A stretch of DNA of 64,000 nt from Polystyrenella longa (lineage in GTDB: Bacteria > Planctomycetota > Planctomycetia > Planctomycetales > Planctomycetaceae), in NCBI RefSeq assembly GCF_007750395.1, contig NZ_CP036281.1, positions 3,309,001 through 3,373,000 of the forward strand. The letters are read 5' to 3'. The notes under the pieces were generated by a model that saw only the letters and a list, made by a program, of their open reading frames with translations, had not been told where the DNA came from and made no database searches. Below, piece by piece: positions 27,118-35,375 of this stretch. The translations under genes were made by a program, and so were the position numbers. The stretch's first letter is position 1. Each line of letters starts with the position of its first letter.

Positions 27118-28503
27118 TTATCGTTCCTCTGGGATCGACGAACCATGGGGATCATCCTCGGGCTGGTCTAGTTCGCTCGCCAGCTTGCTTCTTGCCGCAG
27201 CATCCATGAAGTGCTCTGCTCGGTGGGCCGATTCGTGGTATTGATCTTCTGCAACGGCAAAGTGTCTCGCGACATAACTCTCCCACAGGCGATGTGACCG
27301 GACGAGCCTTCGCCCTACCACCCTGCCAGATTCAGTAAGCGCGTATTCGGTCTCAGCGGCGTTCAACCGAAGTTGCCCTTTCTTGAGCAAAGCTCTCAGG
27401 GAAAACCAGTTCACAATTCGATCTTCGTTAACGGCCAGTTGAAAGAGCCGGCTAACTTCTGCCGACGAGACATCAGTTTCCTCAAGTCGATATAGAATTC
27501 CCAATAAGTCTTCAGCATGAATTCGAATCGCCAGCCGCCATTGAGCAAGCCACTTTGAAATTAATCCATAACGCGGTGCCACGATCGTTACCAGACTGAA
27601 CAACAACAGACTCATTACGGCCATCATACCGGAGGTGCTTACCCCCTTCACTTCGGTATAACCAAGTGACTGGAACATCATGGGGACAACCGTGATGGCG
27701 GAGTAATGCCCCAACAACGCCGTCAGAAACGCAACGCCCAGACTAATAAAAATCATACGATGCAGTTGCGTTGTCATCAGATAGGCCGACGCGGACGGGG
27801 CGATCAACATCGCAACCACTAAAATACTTCCGACCGACTCGAACGCGACGATTAATGTCATCGCGGTGCTGCACATTAATCCGTAGTGAATCAACCGGGA
27901 TCGAAAACCAAGGACATCGGCCAGAGCCGGATCAAAGGTACTGATGGTCAGTTCTTTATAAAACAAAAACAATAGAATCAGGTTGAGACCCAACACCAAT
28001 CCGTTTTGTACGGCCGCCACAGGAATCGACGTATCACCCCACTGATCCCAGTAGGCCAATTCAACCACGCCATAAAGAACGCAACGAGTATCGATATGTA
28101 CGTTATCAGCGACACCACGCAGCAGTACCAATCCGAGGGCAAACAAAGAGGTATAGACCACACCCAGCGAGGTAGAGCTTTCCACGCGCCCCAATTTCTG
28201 GATCCACTCCGTCAGCAGAGAACAGAGTAAGCCGACGACCAGGGCGCCGACAAAATATAGCATGCGAGCCCCGCTGAGCAGAGTTTCGTTTGAAATTAAC
28301 CCTAGATGCTGAAACAGTTGAGCTGTCAGAAAAGCGCCGACCACTCCCAACAGAACGGCGTGACTTAACGCATCGCCCATCATGCTCTGTCGCCGCAGCA
28401 GGAGATAGTTCCCAGGCAGTGCGCACGACATTGAAGCCAGGGCGGCGATAATCACCGTCCAGGTATCGAGCATCTGCCAATCGGGAACAAGCTGTCCAAA
28501 CAT
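27118..28503 (-). CDS. Metal ABC transporter permease fused to DtxR-like domain (ytgD position)
   Basis: About 461 residues from the ATG at 28503 (GGAA 8 nt upstream; a GTG at 28521 is possible). Residues 10-300 form an ABC-3 family permease for Mn, Fe or Zn, with about eight or nine helices and the SMMGDALSHAVLLG motif that contacts the ATPase. Residues about 315-395 look like a winged helix. Residues 395-461 match the DtxR metal-binding domain: H404, E408, H423, H427, E430 and H431 fall at exactly the spacing of DtxR H79, E83, H98, C102, E105 and H106, with Cys replaced by His. A PHGSSIPEER tail recalls DtxR PHG-PIP. It may sense the imported metal or be cut to release a repressor, as reported for chlamydial YtgCR. 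Confidence 0.88.
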   Translation of the reverse strand: MFGQLVPDWQMLDTWTVIIAALASMSCALPGNYLLLRRQSMMGDALSHAVLLGVVGAFLTAQLFQHLGLISNETLLSGARMLYFVGALVVGLLCSLLTEWIQKLGRVESSTSLGVVYTSLFALGLVLLRGVADNVHIDTRCVLYGVVELAYWDQWGDTSIPVAAVQNGLVLGLNLILLFLFYKELTISTFDPALADVLGFRSRLIHYGLMCSTAMTLIVAFESVGSILVVAMLIAPSASAYLMTTQLHRMIFISLGVAFLTALLGHYSAITVVPMMFQSLGYTEVKGVSTSGMMAVMSLLLFSLVTIVAPRYGLISKWLAQWRLAIRIHAEDLLGILYRLEETDVSSAEVSRLFQLAVNEDRIVNWFSLRALLKKGQLRLNAAETEYALTESGRVVGRRLVRSHRLWESYVARHFAVAEDQYHESAHRAEHFMDAAARSKLASELDQPEDDPHGSSIPEER

Positions 28504-28580
28504 GTTCGGGGTTCCGTTCACTCCCAGTAAAGATATCTTTAATTGTTAAACGAACAAAAGCGGTGACGTCTTTGCACTCG

Positions 28581-30155
28581 TCATGTCGCTGACGCTTCTG
28601 GTCCTGCAGGAATCTGATGCGGACTCGGCATCGGAGGAAATTGTTCTGCTTGAGATTTCATGATCGCTTCCAGTTCTTCAATCATCTCCGGGCCGAGAGC
28701 ATGTTCAATCCGGTCCGCCGATCGATCTACCCGGCTTGTCGCAATGTCGGCATGTTTCATTAGATAGATTTCCCACAACCGATGGTTTCTGACCACTCGC
28801 GTCGCAAAATCGACCCCGCTACTTGTCAGTCGAAACTGATCTGTCCCATGAGCTTCTAACAGGTCTTCAGACCGAGCACTTTTCATCAGGCGATGCAATC
28901 GATGCTGCGACCATGACCTTTTTGCCAGCAGGTCCTCCAGCGAAACCAACTCGCTCAGATACGTATCTCGCTGTAGCCGGGCCTCGCCCTGTAACCTCTG
29001 TTCGATGATTTCATAAAAAGCGCGAATCAAGTCCTGCAATCCGATTTGAGTTTGAACCTTCCGTTCGACCAGAAGACGGCGCAGGACACCGCTCTCTTTC
29101 CCAAACATCAGGCTGAATAAAAAGACGAGCGTTCCGCAAAGGACAATAACGGCTCCAGCGGACAGGCGTGGAAACATCGAACTCAGCAGAATTCCCAGCA
29201 TCGAACTGAGCCCTCCCATGACTGCCGCCACGATCAGCATTTTGTTGATTTGATTCGTCCAGAACCGGGCCGCCGCGGGAGGGATAATCAACAGCGCGAC
29301 GACCAACAACATGCCGACACTCTGCATCCCGATCACACAAACGGAGACGACAAGCCCCATCAGTGCGAGGTCCAGTAAACCCACTGGCCATCCCCGGGCC
29401 GAAGTATATTCTTCGTCGAAACAAAGAATCGTCAGTTCCTTGCGTAAGAAAGTCGCTGTCACCAACAAGACGAGAGAAACGGCGCCAATCAGCCAGACAT
29501 CGGAAGCGAGCATCGATGCCGCTTTACCAAAAATAAACTGATCCAAACCGGCCGCATTTCCCTGAGGTATTTTCTGAATTGCCGTAAACAGAACGATCCC
29601 CAGCCCGAATAACCCACTGAGAATGATGGCCTGAGCAGCGTCTTCTTTGATACGGGGGATTCGACGAAACAACAAAGTCCCGACCACGCCTAGTGTTCCT
29701 GAAACAAATGCCCCTGCCAACAAACCGGGAACAGACTTCCCCGTCCCAGGGGAAATCGCTTCCATTATCAAAAAAGCGCACGCAATACCGGGAAGTGCGG
29801 AGTGTCCAATGACATCGCCTACGAGTGCGCGTTGACGTAACACCATGAATGTCCCGATGACTCCTGCGCAGATTCCCAACAGGACTGTTCCCAGCAAGAC
29901 GACGCGAGTGTTGTAATCTCGTAATGTAATAGTTCGTACTAACCTGTCCCCAAAACTCTGAGGTTTCCTGTCTAGAAACGACGGCACGAGGCTTTTCTGT
30001 GCAACGACTTGCTTTTCAAACGAGCTATCTGAAAGGCCATTTTTTTCCTGAGCCCCTGCCGAAGTCGTACCACTAATGATCGCCACTATGAGAAACAGAA
30101 TAGCGAGAAACCCGGTCTTATTTTCGAGCTGAGTGAATCGACGTCTGAAAGTCAT
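28581..30155 (-). CDS. Metal ABC transporter permease fused to DtxR-like domain (ytgC position)
   Basis: A 524-residue protein. It has an extra N-terminal signal-like helix (residues 16-35) and a spacer of about 50 residues before the ABC-3 permease core (about 70-355, motif ALVGDVIGHSALPG). Residues about 370-450 look like a winged helix. Residues 450-515 match the DtxR metal domain: H458, E462, D477, D481, E484 and H485 align by spacing with DtxR H79, E83, H98, C102, E105 and H106. Asp at the C102 position is closer to MntR (Glu there) than to DtxR. The start overlaps the ATPase gene by 4 bp (ATGA), so translation is coupled. The C-terminal tail is Pro-rich. Confidence 0.88.
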   Translation of the reverse strand: MTFRRRFTQLENKTGFLAILFLIVAIISGTTSAGAQEKNGLSDSSFEKQVVAQKSLVPSFLDRKPQSFGDRLVRTITLRDYNTRVVLLGTVLLGICAGVIGTFMVLRQRALVGDVIGHSALPGIACAFLIMEAISPGTGKSVPGLLAGAFVSGTLGVVGTLLFRRIPRIKEDAAQAIILSGLFGLGIVLFTAIQKIPQGNAAGLDQFIFGKAASMLASDVWLIGAVSLVLLVTATFLRKELTILCFDEEYTSARGWPVGLLDLALMGLVVSVCVIGMQSVGMLLVVALLIIPPAAARFWTNQINKMLIVAAVMGGLSSMLGILLSSMFPRLSAGAVIVLCGTLVFLFSLMFGKESGVLRRLLVERKVQTQIGLQDLIRAFYEIIEQRLQGEARLQRDTYLSELVSLEDLLAKRSWSQHRLHRLMKSARSEDLLEAHGTDQFRLTSSGVDFATRVVRNHRLWEIYLMKHADIATSRVDRSADRIEHALGPEMIEELEAIMKSQAEQFPPMPSPHQIPAGPEASAT

Positions 30156-30943
30156 TTCGGACGGTCTCCCGACAGATGCATTGTCTGTCCGAGTTGATCC
30201 AAGAGCGACAATTTGCCTCCAAAAGTCTTGCGAAGATTCTCTTCCGTGAAAACCTCCTGTACTGGTCCCGTAGCGACCAACCTCATGTTCAACAGAATGA
30301 TTTCGTCAAAATATTCGGGGATCGTCTGCAGGTCATGATGGACGACAATGGCTGTCTTCCCCTGGGAGCGGATTTCACGCAATAGATTTATGATGGCCCG
30401 CTCCGTCGCCGCATCGACACCCGCAAAGGGTTCGTCCATCAAGTAGAGATCCGCCTTCTGAGCCAGTGCCCGCGCTAGAAAGACACGCTGTTGCTGACCA
30501 CCAGAGAGCTGATTGATCTGTCGATCAGCATAGTCGGCCATACCGACGCGTTCCAGACTTTCGCGAGCCTGTTTCCGGAACTTACGAGTAACGGGACGGA
30601 ACCAACCAATTTTGTGATAAAGCCCCATTGCAGCGACCTGGAGCGCATTGATCGGAAAATCCCAGTCAACAGAATTCCTTTGCGGTACATAACTGACCCG
30701 CTCGCGCTGCTCGCGATACTCCTTGCCGAAGAATTGAACTTCTCCCGAAGCCCTGGGGATCAGTCCGAGCGCTGCTTTCAGCATGGTCGTTTTGCCGGAA
30801 CCATTCGGTCCCACGATTGCAATCAACTTACCAGGAGGAGCATCGTAGTCGATGTCCCACAAGACTGGCCGGCGATGGTACGCCACGGTCATATCGTGAA
30901 TGGAAAGAGGAGCCTGAGGCGAATGTCCTGTGCTGGTATTCAT
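30152..30943 (-). CDS. Metal ABC transporter ATP-binding protein (ytgB/mntB/znuC-like)
   Basis: About 263 residues from the ATG at 30943 (a TTG at 30964 is in frame). All ABC motifs are present: Walker A GPNGSGKTT, signature LSGGQQQRV, Walker B LYLMDEP, and the switch His in VHHDLQ. The Q-loop region VPQRNSVDWDFP is typical of Mn/Zn importers. It energises import through the two downstream permeases, the first of which it overlaps by 4 bp. The metal cannot be fixed from the ATPase alone. Confidence 0.93.
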   Translation of the reverse strand: MNTSTGHSPQAPLSIHDMTVAYHRRPVLWDIDYDAPPGKLIAIVGPNGSGKTTMLKAALGLIPRASGEVQFFGKEYREQRERVSYVPQRNSVDWDFPINALQVAAMGLYHKIGWFRPVTRKFRKQARESLERVGMADYADRQINQLSGGQQQRVFLARALAQKADLYLMDEPFAGVDAATERAIINLLREIRSQGKTAIVVHHDLQTIPEYFDEIILLNMRLVATGPVQEVFTEENLRKTFGGKLSLLDQLGQTMHLSGDRPK

Positions 30944-31145
30944 ACAGAATAATTCAACAATCAAAATGAGAATTCAAAACTCTAAATCTAACCAAAACAT
31001 GGTGAGTGACTTCCGCGGTGAGCTCGTGGCATCACTGCTGCCCTCCTCTAATGTACGACAGCAAACGCTCGTTTTTCAAGTTGCAGTATAGAGCATCCGA
31101 AGGGTCTCCATAAATCCACGGCGTTAGATCCTCCGGTATGAATCG

Positions 31146-32132
31146 CTAGTCCTGCTTGAGCTTTCCGTTCAATCCGCCTGCGGGAACTTTTCCTCCTAAT
31201 GCCTGAGAAATGATCGTCACATTGTGATCAATCATACCGATGTACGTGCCCTCATAGGTTCCCGTTTCTCCCATGGCGTCTGAATATAAACTGCCACCGA
31301 TCTCAACTGTCCATCCTCTGTTAGCTGCCCCTTCAATTAATGCGCGGATATTGTTCTGAGCAACGCTCGACTCGACGAAGATCGCCTTGATTTTACGTTC
31401 GACAATAAAATCGACCAGTTTATTAATGTCATCGACGCCGGCGGCGGACTCCGTCGTAATTCCCTGTACTCCCAGTACCGTCATACCATAAGCATCTCCA
31501 AAGTAGCCAAACGCATCGTGCGCGGTAACCAATACGCGTTGTTCTGCCGGAATCGATTCGATCGACGTCACTGCGTATTCCGCCAATGCATCCAGCTGCA
31601 GGGAGTAGGCGTCCCAATTATGCTGATAGACCTCGGCATGTTCCGGGTCGAGTTCTGTCATCTTCTCAACCACATATTGACCGGCTTCTTTCCACAGGCT
31701 TATGTTCATCCACACGTGTGGGTCGGGGTGACCCGCAAACTCGGGGGGCTCGCGTAATTTTTCGTGATCCACCTCCGCAGTAACGGCAAAGATGGGTTTC
31801 CCCTGACGATTGACTTGTTCGAAAATCTCCGCCATCCGTCCCTCCAGCATCAATCCAGAGTAAAAGACGATGTCTGCCTGGCTCAATTGAACGGCGTCTT
31901 CCCGCAAAGGTTGATGCAGATGCGGATCGACAGCCGGACCCATCAGTCCTACGACTTCAGCCCTATCCCCCACGATCTCTCGGACGATATCAGTCACCAT
32001 TCCGGTAGTGGTGACAATTTTGAGTTTGCCACTCGCTGAAAGGTTGTCCACATTTGAGGAACCATCGCAACCGGAGAACATCACAAAACACAACAACAAG
32101 TAAGTTAGAGCGAGAAACGTTGAGGATTTCAT
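31146..32132 (-). CDS. Metal ABC transporter substrate-binding lipoprotein (TroA/ZnuA/YtgA family)
   Basis: A 328-residue cluster A-I binding protein. The signal peptide ends in FSGCDG, a lipobox. Metal ligands expected in the family are visible: His in VDPHLHQP, His in DPHVWMN, His in TAHDAFGYF where Mn-specific PsaA has Glu, and Asp in LYSDAMG. This His-His-His-Asp set matches TroA/ZnuA and cyanobacterial MntC-like proteins more than PsaA. The loop after DPHVW has no His-rich stretch, which is against a purely zinc-type ZnuA. It heads the operon, with 202 bp before the ATPase gene. Confidence 0.9.
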   Translation of the reverse strand: MKSSTFLALTYLLLCFVMFSGCDGSSNVDNLSASGKLKIVTTTGMVTDIVREIVGDRAEVVGLMGPAVDPHLHQPLREDAVQLSQADIVFYSGLMLEGRMAEIFEQVNRQGKPIFAVTAEVDHEKLREPPEFAGHPDPHVWMNISLWKEAGQYVVEKMTELDPEHAEVYQHNWDAYSLQLDALAEYAVTSIESIPAEQRVLVTAHDAFGYFGDAYGMTVLGVQGITTESAAGVDDINKLVDFIVERKIKAIFVESSVAQNNIRALIEGAANRGWTVEIGGSLYSDAMGETGTYEGTYIGMIDHNVTIISQALGGKVPAGGLNGKLKQD

Positions 32133-32220
32133 AGAAATTCCATTATTCGATGAGGAAGCTACGCGAATTCAACAAAGTCACGACCGACAAAAAGCCGAAA
32201 CATTAGCTATTCAAAATTAT

Positions 32221-32256
32221 TTATTTTTGACTACCTAAAACAATAGTAAGTATAAC
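32221..32256 (+). promoter_or_regulatory. Sigma-70-like promoter overlapping a possible DtxR-type box
   Basis: TTGACT (32227-32232) and TATAAC (32251-32256) are separated by 18 bp, 58 bp before the plus-strand start at 32315. The minus strand of 32221-32238 reads TTAGGTAGTCAAAAATAA. It resembles the DtxR/IdeR consensus TTAGGTTAGCCTAACCTAA over its left half but is one base shorter and degenerate on the right. The site lies between the divergent metal operon and the beta-barrel gene, so one metal-sensing repressor could control both. The promoter is better supported than the operator. Confidence 0.4.
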
Positions 32257-32314
32257 AAAACAGCTTAAATCTGCAAGCCTCTTAGATTGTCTCCCAACAA
32301 GAATTGTTCAATCC

Positions 32315-33250
32315 ATGCTTATTACACGATCATTTGTACATATTTATTCCTTGCTGGCATTCTGTGGAATGCTTGCCTTCGACAATCTCCAACTGAAGGC
32401 TGACGAACGGTTTTATTACGGTGAAGCACTTGAGGGCGTCTCACGCTTATCCTTCGATAATTCTTCTTCTGGTAAGACGCTCTGGAACTGGGGCAACCCC
32501 ATCGAGCAGTACAATGGACTAGCGGAGCCACTGGTAACCGACCGCCCCGACTTTACAGAAGCCTCCTCGACCGTTGGTAAGGGGGTCACTCAACTCGAGT
32601 TCGGATACACCTACGGTTACAATAGCGATGGTGGAGAAAGTGGAAAGAGTCACACATTTGGTGAGCCACTTTTACGCCATGGATTGTATGCCGACTGGTT
32701 AGAATTAAGAGTCGGTCTTGCACCGATACAGGAATCAACCAGAAGCCAGGGAAACAAAACGACAACGTCGGGATTGGAAGACCTCTACCTTGGCTTCAAA
32801 GTCGCCCTCACCTCACAGGATCAATTCCTGCCGGAGATGGCTCTGATTCCGCAAATGACTGTCCCCACGGGTAGCGAAGCCTTTTCCGACGACCGGGTAT
32901 TGCCGGGTGCGAACTGGATCTATAGCTGGGAACTCACAGATACAATCAGTACTGCCGGAAGTACTCAGTTCAACATCGCGGTCGACGAAGAGACTGCATC
33001 AAGCTACACGGAATGGGCGCAATCCTGGACGGTCGCCACCAGCCTGAGCGATAAGACTGGTATGTATACGGAATGGTTTGCCTTCTTCCCGGACGATGCC
33101 GATACCGCACAGGTAGAGCACTACCTGAACGGCGGTTTCACCTATTTAGTCAATGACGACATCCAATTGGATGTCCGCGCGGGCACCGGCTTAAACGGAG
33201 CAGCGGAAGACTTCTTCACAGGTGTCGGTATGTCGATTCGATTTCCGTAA
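32315..33250 (+). CDS. Outer-membrane beta-barrel protein, MetA-pathway phenol degradation-like (PF13557)
   Basis: A 311-residue protein with a signal peptide (cut near residue 28). It has the DRPDFTEASSTVGKGVTQLEFGYTY motif of the Phenol_MetA_deg family, alternating amphipathic strands and an aromatic C-terminal strand ending in IRFP, as in outer-membrane barrels. Despite the family name, members are mostly uncharacterised barrels, and a link to phenols is not implied. It is divergent from the metal ABC operon with 182 bp between starts, so it could be a co-regulated porin. That link is inference. Confidence 0.75.
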   Translation: MLITRSFVHIYSLLAFCGMLAFDNLQLKADERFYYGEALEGVSRLSFDNSSSGKTLWNWGNPIEQYNGLAEPLVTDRPDFTEASSTVGKGVTQLEFGYTYGYNSDGGESGKSHTFGEPLLRHGLYADWLELRVGLAPIQESTRSQGNKTTTSGLEDLYLGFKVALTSQDQFLPEMALIPQMTVPTGSEAFSDDRVLPGANWIYSWELTDTISTAGSTQFNIAVDEETASSYTEWAQSWTVATSLSDKTGMYTEWFAFFPDDADTAQVEHYLNGGFTYLVNDDIQLDVRAGTGLNGAAEDFFTGVGMSIRFP

Positions 33251-33269
33251 AGAAGCTTCTTGAAAGTCA

Positions 33270-33343
33270 TCCTGAAACCTTTTGATGGGTAAAAATGACT
33301 CTTGTTTAGCAAGCTTTAAGAGAGCCACAATCAGGTTTCAGGA
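33270..33343. repeat. 11-bp perfect inverted repeat enclosing nested hairpins
   Basis: TCCTGAAACCT at 33270-33280 and AGGTTTCAGGA at 33333-33343 pair perfectly across 52 nt. Inside, CTCTT/AAGAG and CTTG/CAAG pairs nest. It begins 20 bp after the beta-barrel stop. No T-run follows, so a simple terminator is not shown. No target-site duplication flanks it. Confidence 0.5.
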
Positions 33344-33575
33344 AGGGTTCTAACACAACGCAGCCAATGCGCGGGGGCTGTCGAATTCGGTAAGCCCAGT
33401 AAAAGAAGAGGCGGTCTGCTATGAAAAATGTAATTTCATCGCCAGTCCCTCTCTTGTGCAGAGAGAAGTGACAAAAGAGCAGAACGGCACTACAGGCATT
33501 TCGAATCGTCCAATCAAACGTCCGAGATGCGTTTCGATAGAAACTATATTGCCCGTATAATCGGGAAGAGCCTCT

Positions 33576-33899
33576 CTACCAACCCAGCGACATATTTGTT
33601 TCAATCGCCCGTTGGGCTTCCTGCATGTCTGATCCCGTATCCAGCATGTATAGCCGAATCGCATGAATCTTGTCGCCGCTGGCCCGGCTGAGACAGTCAC
33701 GAGCGGTGTCGCAAGGTTCGGCTTGGGACTCAATCCCCAGTAGACTTTTAGAGATAACCCAGATGTCACGAGGTCGTTTGGTAACTCGAACGACTTCTTC
33801 ATCCGGGTAATGCTCGCCGGCAATATCACGTGCCTCGTCGGTCGAATCTGCCCAACCAATCATGATGTGTTGATTGGTTTCGATTTCATACAGTGGCAT
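33576..33899 (-). CDS. Small conserved hypothetical protein
   Basis: A 107-residue acidic protein without signal or membrane segment. It begins with MPLYEIETNQHIMIGWADS and has an EEARD/EEVVRVTKRPRDIW pattern suggesting a small alpha/beta domain, then a Cys pair (CDTARDC) and a C-terminal helix. No family is recognised with certainty. The overlapping minus-strand frame at 33419-33859 is a shadow. It stands alone with about 300 bp of gene-free DNA on each side. Confidence 0.6.
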   Translation of the reverse strand: MPLYEIETNQHIMIGWADSTDEARDIAGEHYPDEEVVRVTKRPRDIWVISKSLLGIESQAEPCDTARDCLSRASGDKIHAIRLYMLDTGSDMQEAQRAIETNMSLGW

Positions 33900-34198
33900 A
33901 GCAGCATCCTTTCGAAATGTTCGGAAAACTATTTTAGAGGTGATGTTTCACACATTGATGCTGAAGTGAATTAAATGGTGGTTCATTCGTTTATCGATTC
34001 AGGATCCTCTGATTCGCTCCCTCATTCAATTCCAAGTTTAGTCTCTGAAATATCGGTGAAGCAAGGAATCTCTCGGCGAAATTAATGACTCCCACAAATG
34101 TTTGAAAACAAGAGACACGATGTTGACAGCTTGACCCAAGCCTCCCAAGCTGAAACAGAAATTCACTTAGGAAAACAACTTTCTACACTCCCCTGTCC
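33900..34198. other. Gene-free stretch between two minus-strand genes
   Basis: About 300 bp. No protein frame, hairpin or clear promoter stands out. It probably contains the promoter of the 33899 gene. Confidence 0.4.
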
Positions 34199-35245
34199 TC
34201 AGGCCGTTCCAAACTGCCACAGTTTGTAGGCATTCTCACCCAGGATTTTCCGTTTGTCATCATCGTTCAGAAACGAAAGATGTTTACGAACCAGATCCAA
34301 CTCTTCTTCAACTTTGGGCCTCTGGTAGTGGGCTCTCGAACTTCCGGGAAAACCCGTCCCCCACATTAAACGTTCGGCACCAAAGGCATCAAATACCTGT
34401 TTCACCACAGGAACGCTATCAGTATACGGATACTCTTTGGTCAGAGAGATCGAGCTCATTTCAGATAATTTGCAATACACCTGAGGATATTGAGCGAGCC
34501 GAAGCAATTTCTCCAGTTCCTCGGCTGTGTTCTCTTTTCCAAGCTCCAAGTAAGCAAAGTGGTCGATGGCCACCTTCACTTCGGGATACTCCTTGATCAT
34601 TTCTTCGAGTTTCGGCAACTGGTGCGTTTTAATAAAGAAATTAAAGACGGCCCCCAAGTCTGCCGCGCACTGCCACATTTGATGATGAGCAGGCGAAGTG
34701 ATCCAATCTTCTTTATCCTCATAGTAAATCGCACTCATGCGCATTCCATGCAGACCCCGTTGTTCAATCCAATAGGAAAACTTCTCGGCCACATTGGGGT
34801 CTTCCGGATCGATCAGTCCCTGCGTACGAAAACGATCCGGGTACTTTGCCTGGACATCGGCGACATACGAATTGTCCCAACCATGATAGATGACTTGAAC
34901 AAGCACGCAGTAATCGATTCCATGCTGATCCATCTCTTCGATCAGCATTTCCGCCGAGCCTTCGACATCTGGCTCTTTGGTCCCTTCTTTAACCGGATAC
35001 TTTGCAAAATCGTTGGCCCAGATATGCATGTGGGTATCAACGATTGGCGAAGGGGAAGGAGTCGCGTCTGAATCGATCTCACTAATTCCAGTGATTGTTT
35101 CGTCGGAAGATTTTCCACAACCAGCCAAACCAAACATCGTGGTCGCTGCTAAACTGTTGAGCAAGAATTCACGGCGTGAACTAGCAGAGGTGTACAGGTC
35201 AGGAATAGGCTGGTTAGAAAAAGAGTTGGGAGGGAGAGGCATAGC
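34199..35245 (-). CDS. Amidohydrolase-2 family protein with Tat-type signal and altered Asp site
   Basis: About 348 residues from the ATG at 35245 (GAAGG about 11 nt upstream; the frame starts with a TTG at 35287). The N-terminus has SSRREFLLNSLAATTMFGLAGCG, a twin-arginine signal ending in a lipobox-like Cys, so it is probably exported folded. The TIM barrel shows VDTHMHIW (HxH metal motif), KTHQLPKL and AIDHFAY. The late motif usually reading GSDxP is WGTGFPG, so the metal-binding Asp is replaced by Gly. Family members include lactonases and decarboxylases (COG3618-like). The Gly may mean a different mechanism or loss of activity. It follows hpnH by 130 bp. Confidence 0.8.
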   Translation of the reverse strand, partial: AMPLPPNSFSNQPIPDLYTSASSRREFLLNSLAATTMFGLAGCGKSSDETITGISEIDSDATPSPSPIVDTHMHIWANDFAKYPVKEGTKEPDVEGSAEMLIEEMDQHGIDYCVLVQVIYHGWDNSYVADVQAKYPDRFRTQGLIDPEDPNVAEKFSYWIEQRGLHGMRMSAIYYEDKEDWITSPAHHQMWQCAADLGAVFNFFIKTHQLPKLEEMIKEYPEVKVAIDHFAYLELGKENTAEELEKLLRLAQYPQVYCKLSEMSSISLTKEYPYTDSVPVVKQVFDAFGAERLMWGTGFPGSSRAHYQRPKVEEELDLVRKHLSFLNDDDKRKILGENAYKLWQFGTA

Positions 35246-35375
35246 GATATCGACCTTCGCATAAAGGAAATGCAGGGATCGATTCAACCAGATAAGAAAG
35301 CGCGCAGAAAATGTAACTGGACAATCGATTCATGATCGGAGGAGCTGGCCAGTATACCGGATCTATCAACTAGTT

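Noticed and set aside
26926-27171. 81-codon plus-strand frame at the end of the metal permease gene
   Set aside because: No ribosome site, and it runs into the opposing permease gene and through the candidate RNA region.
33419-33859. 146-codon minus-strand frame overlapping the small unknown protein
   Set aside because: Composition is poor and it overlaps the better-formed 107-codon frame, so only the latter is called.
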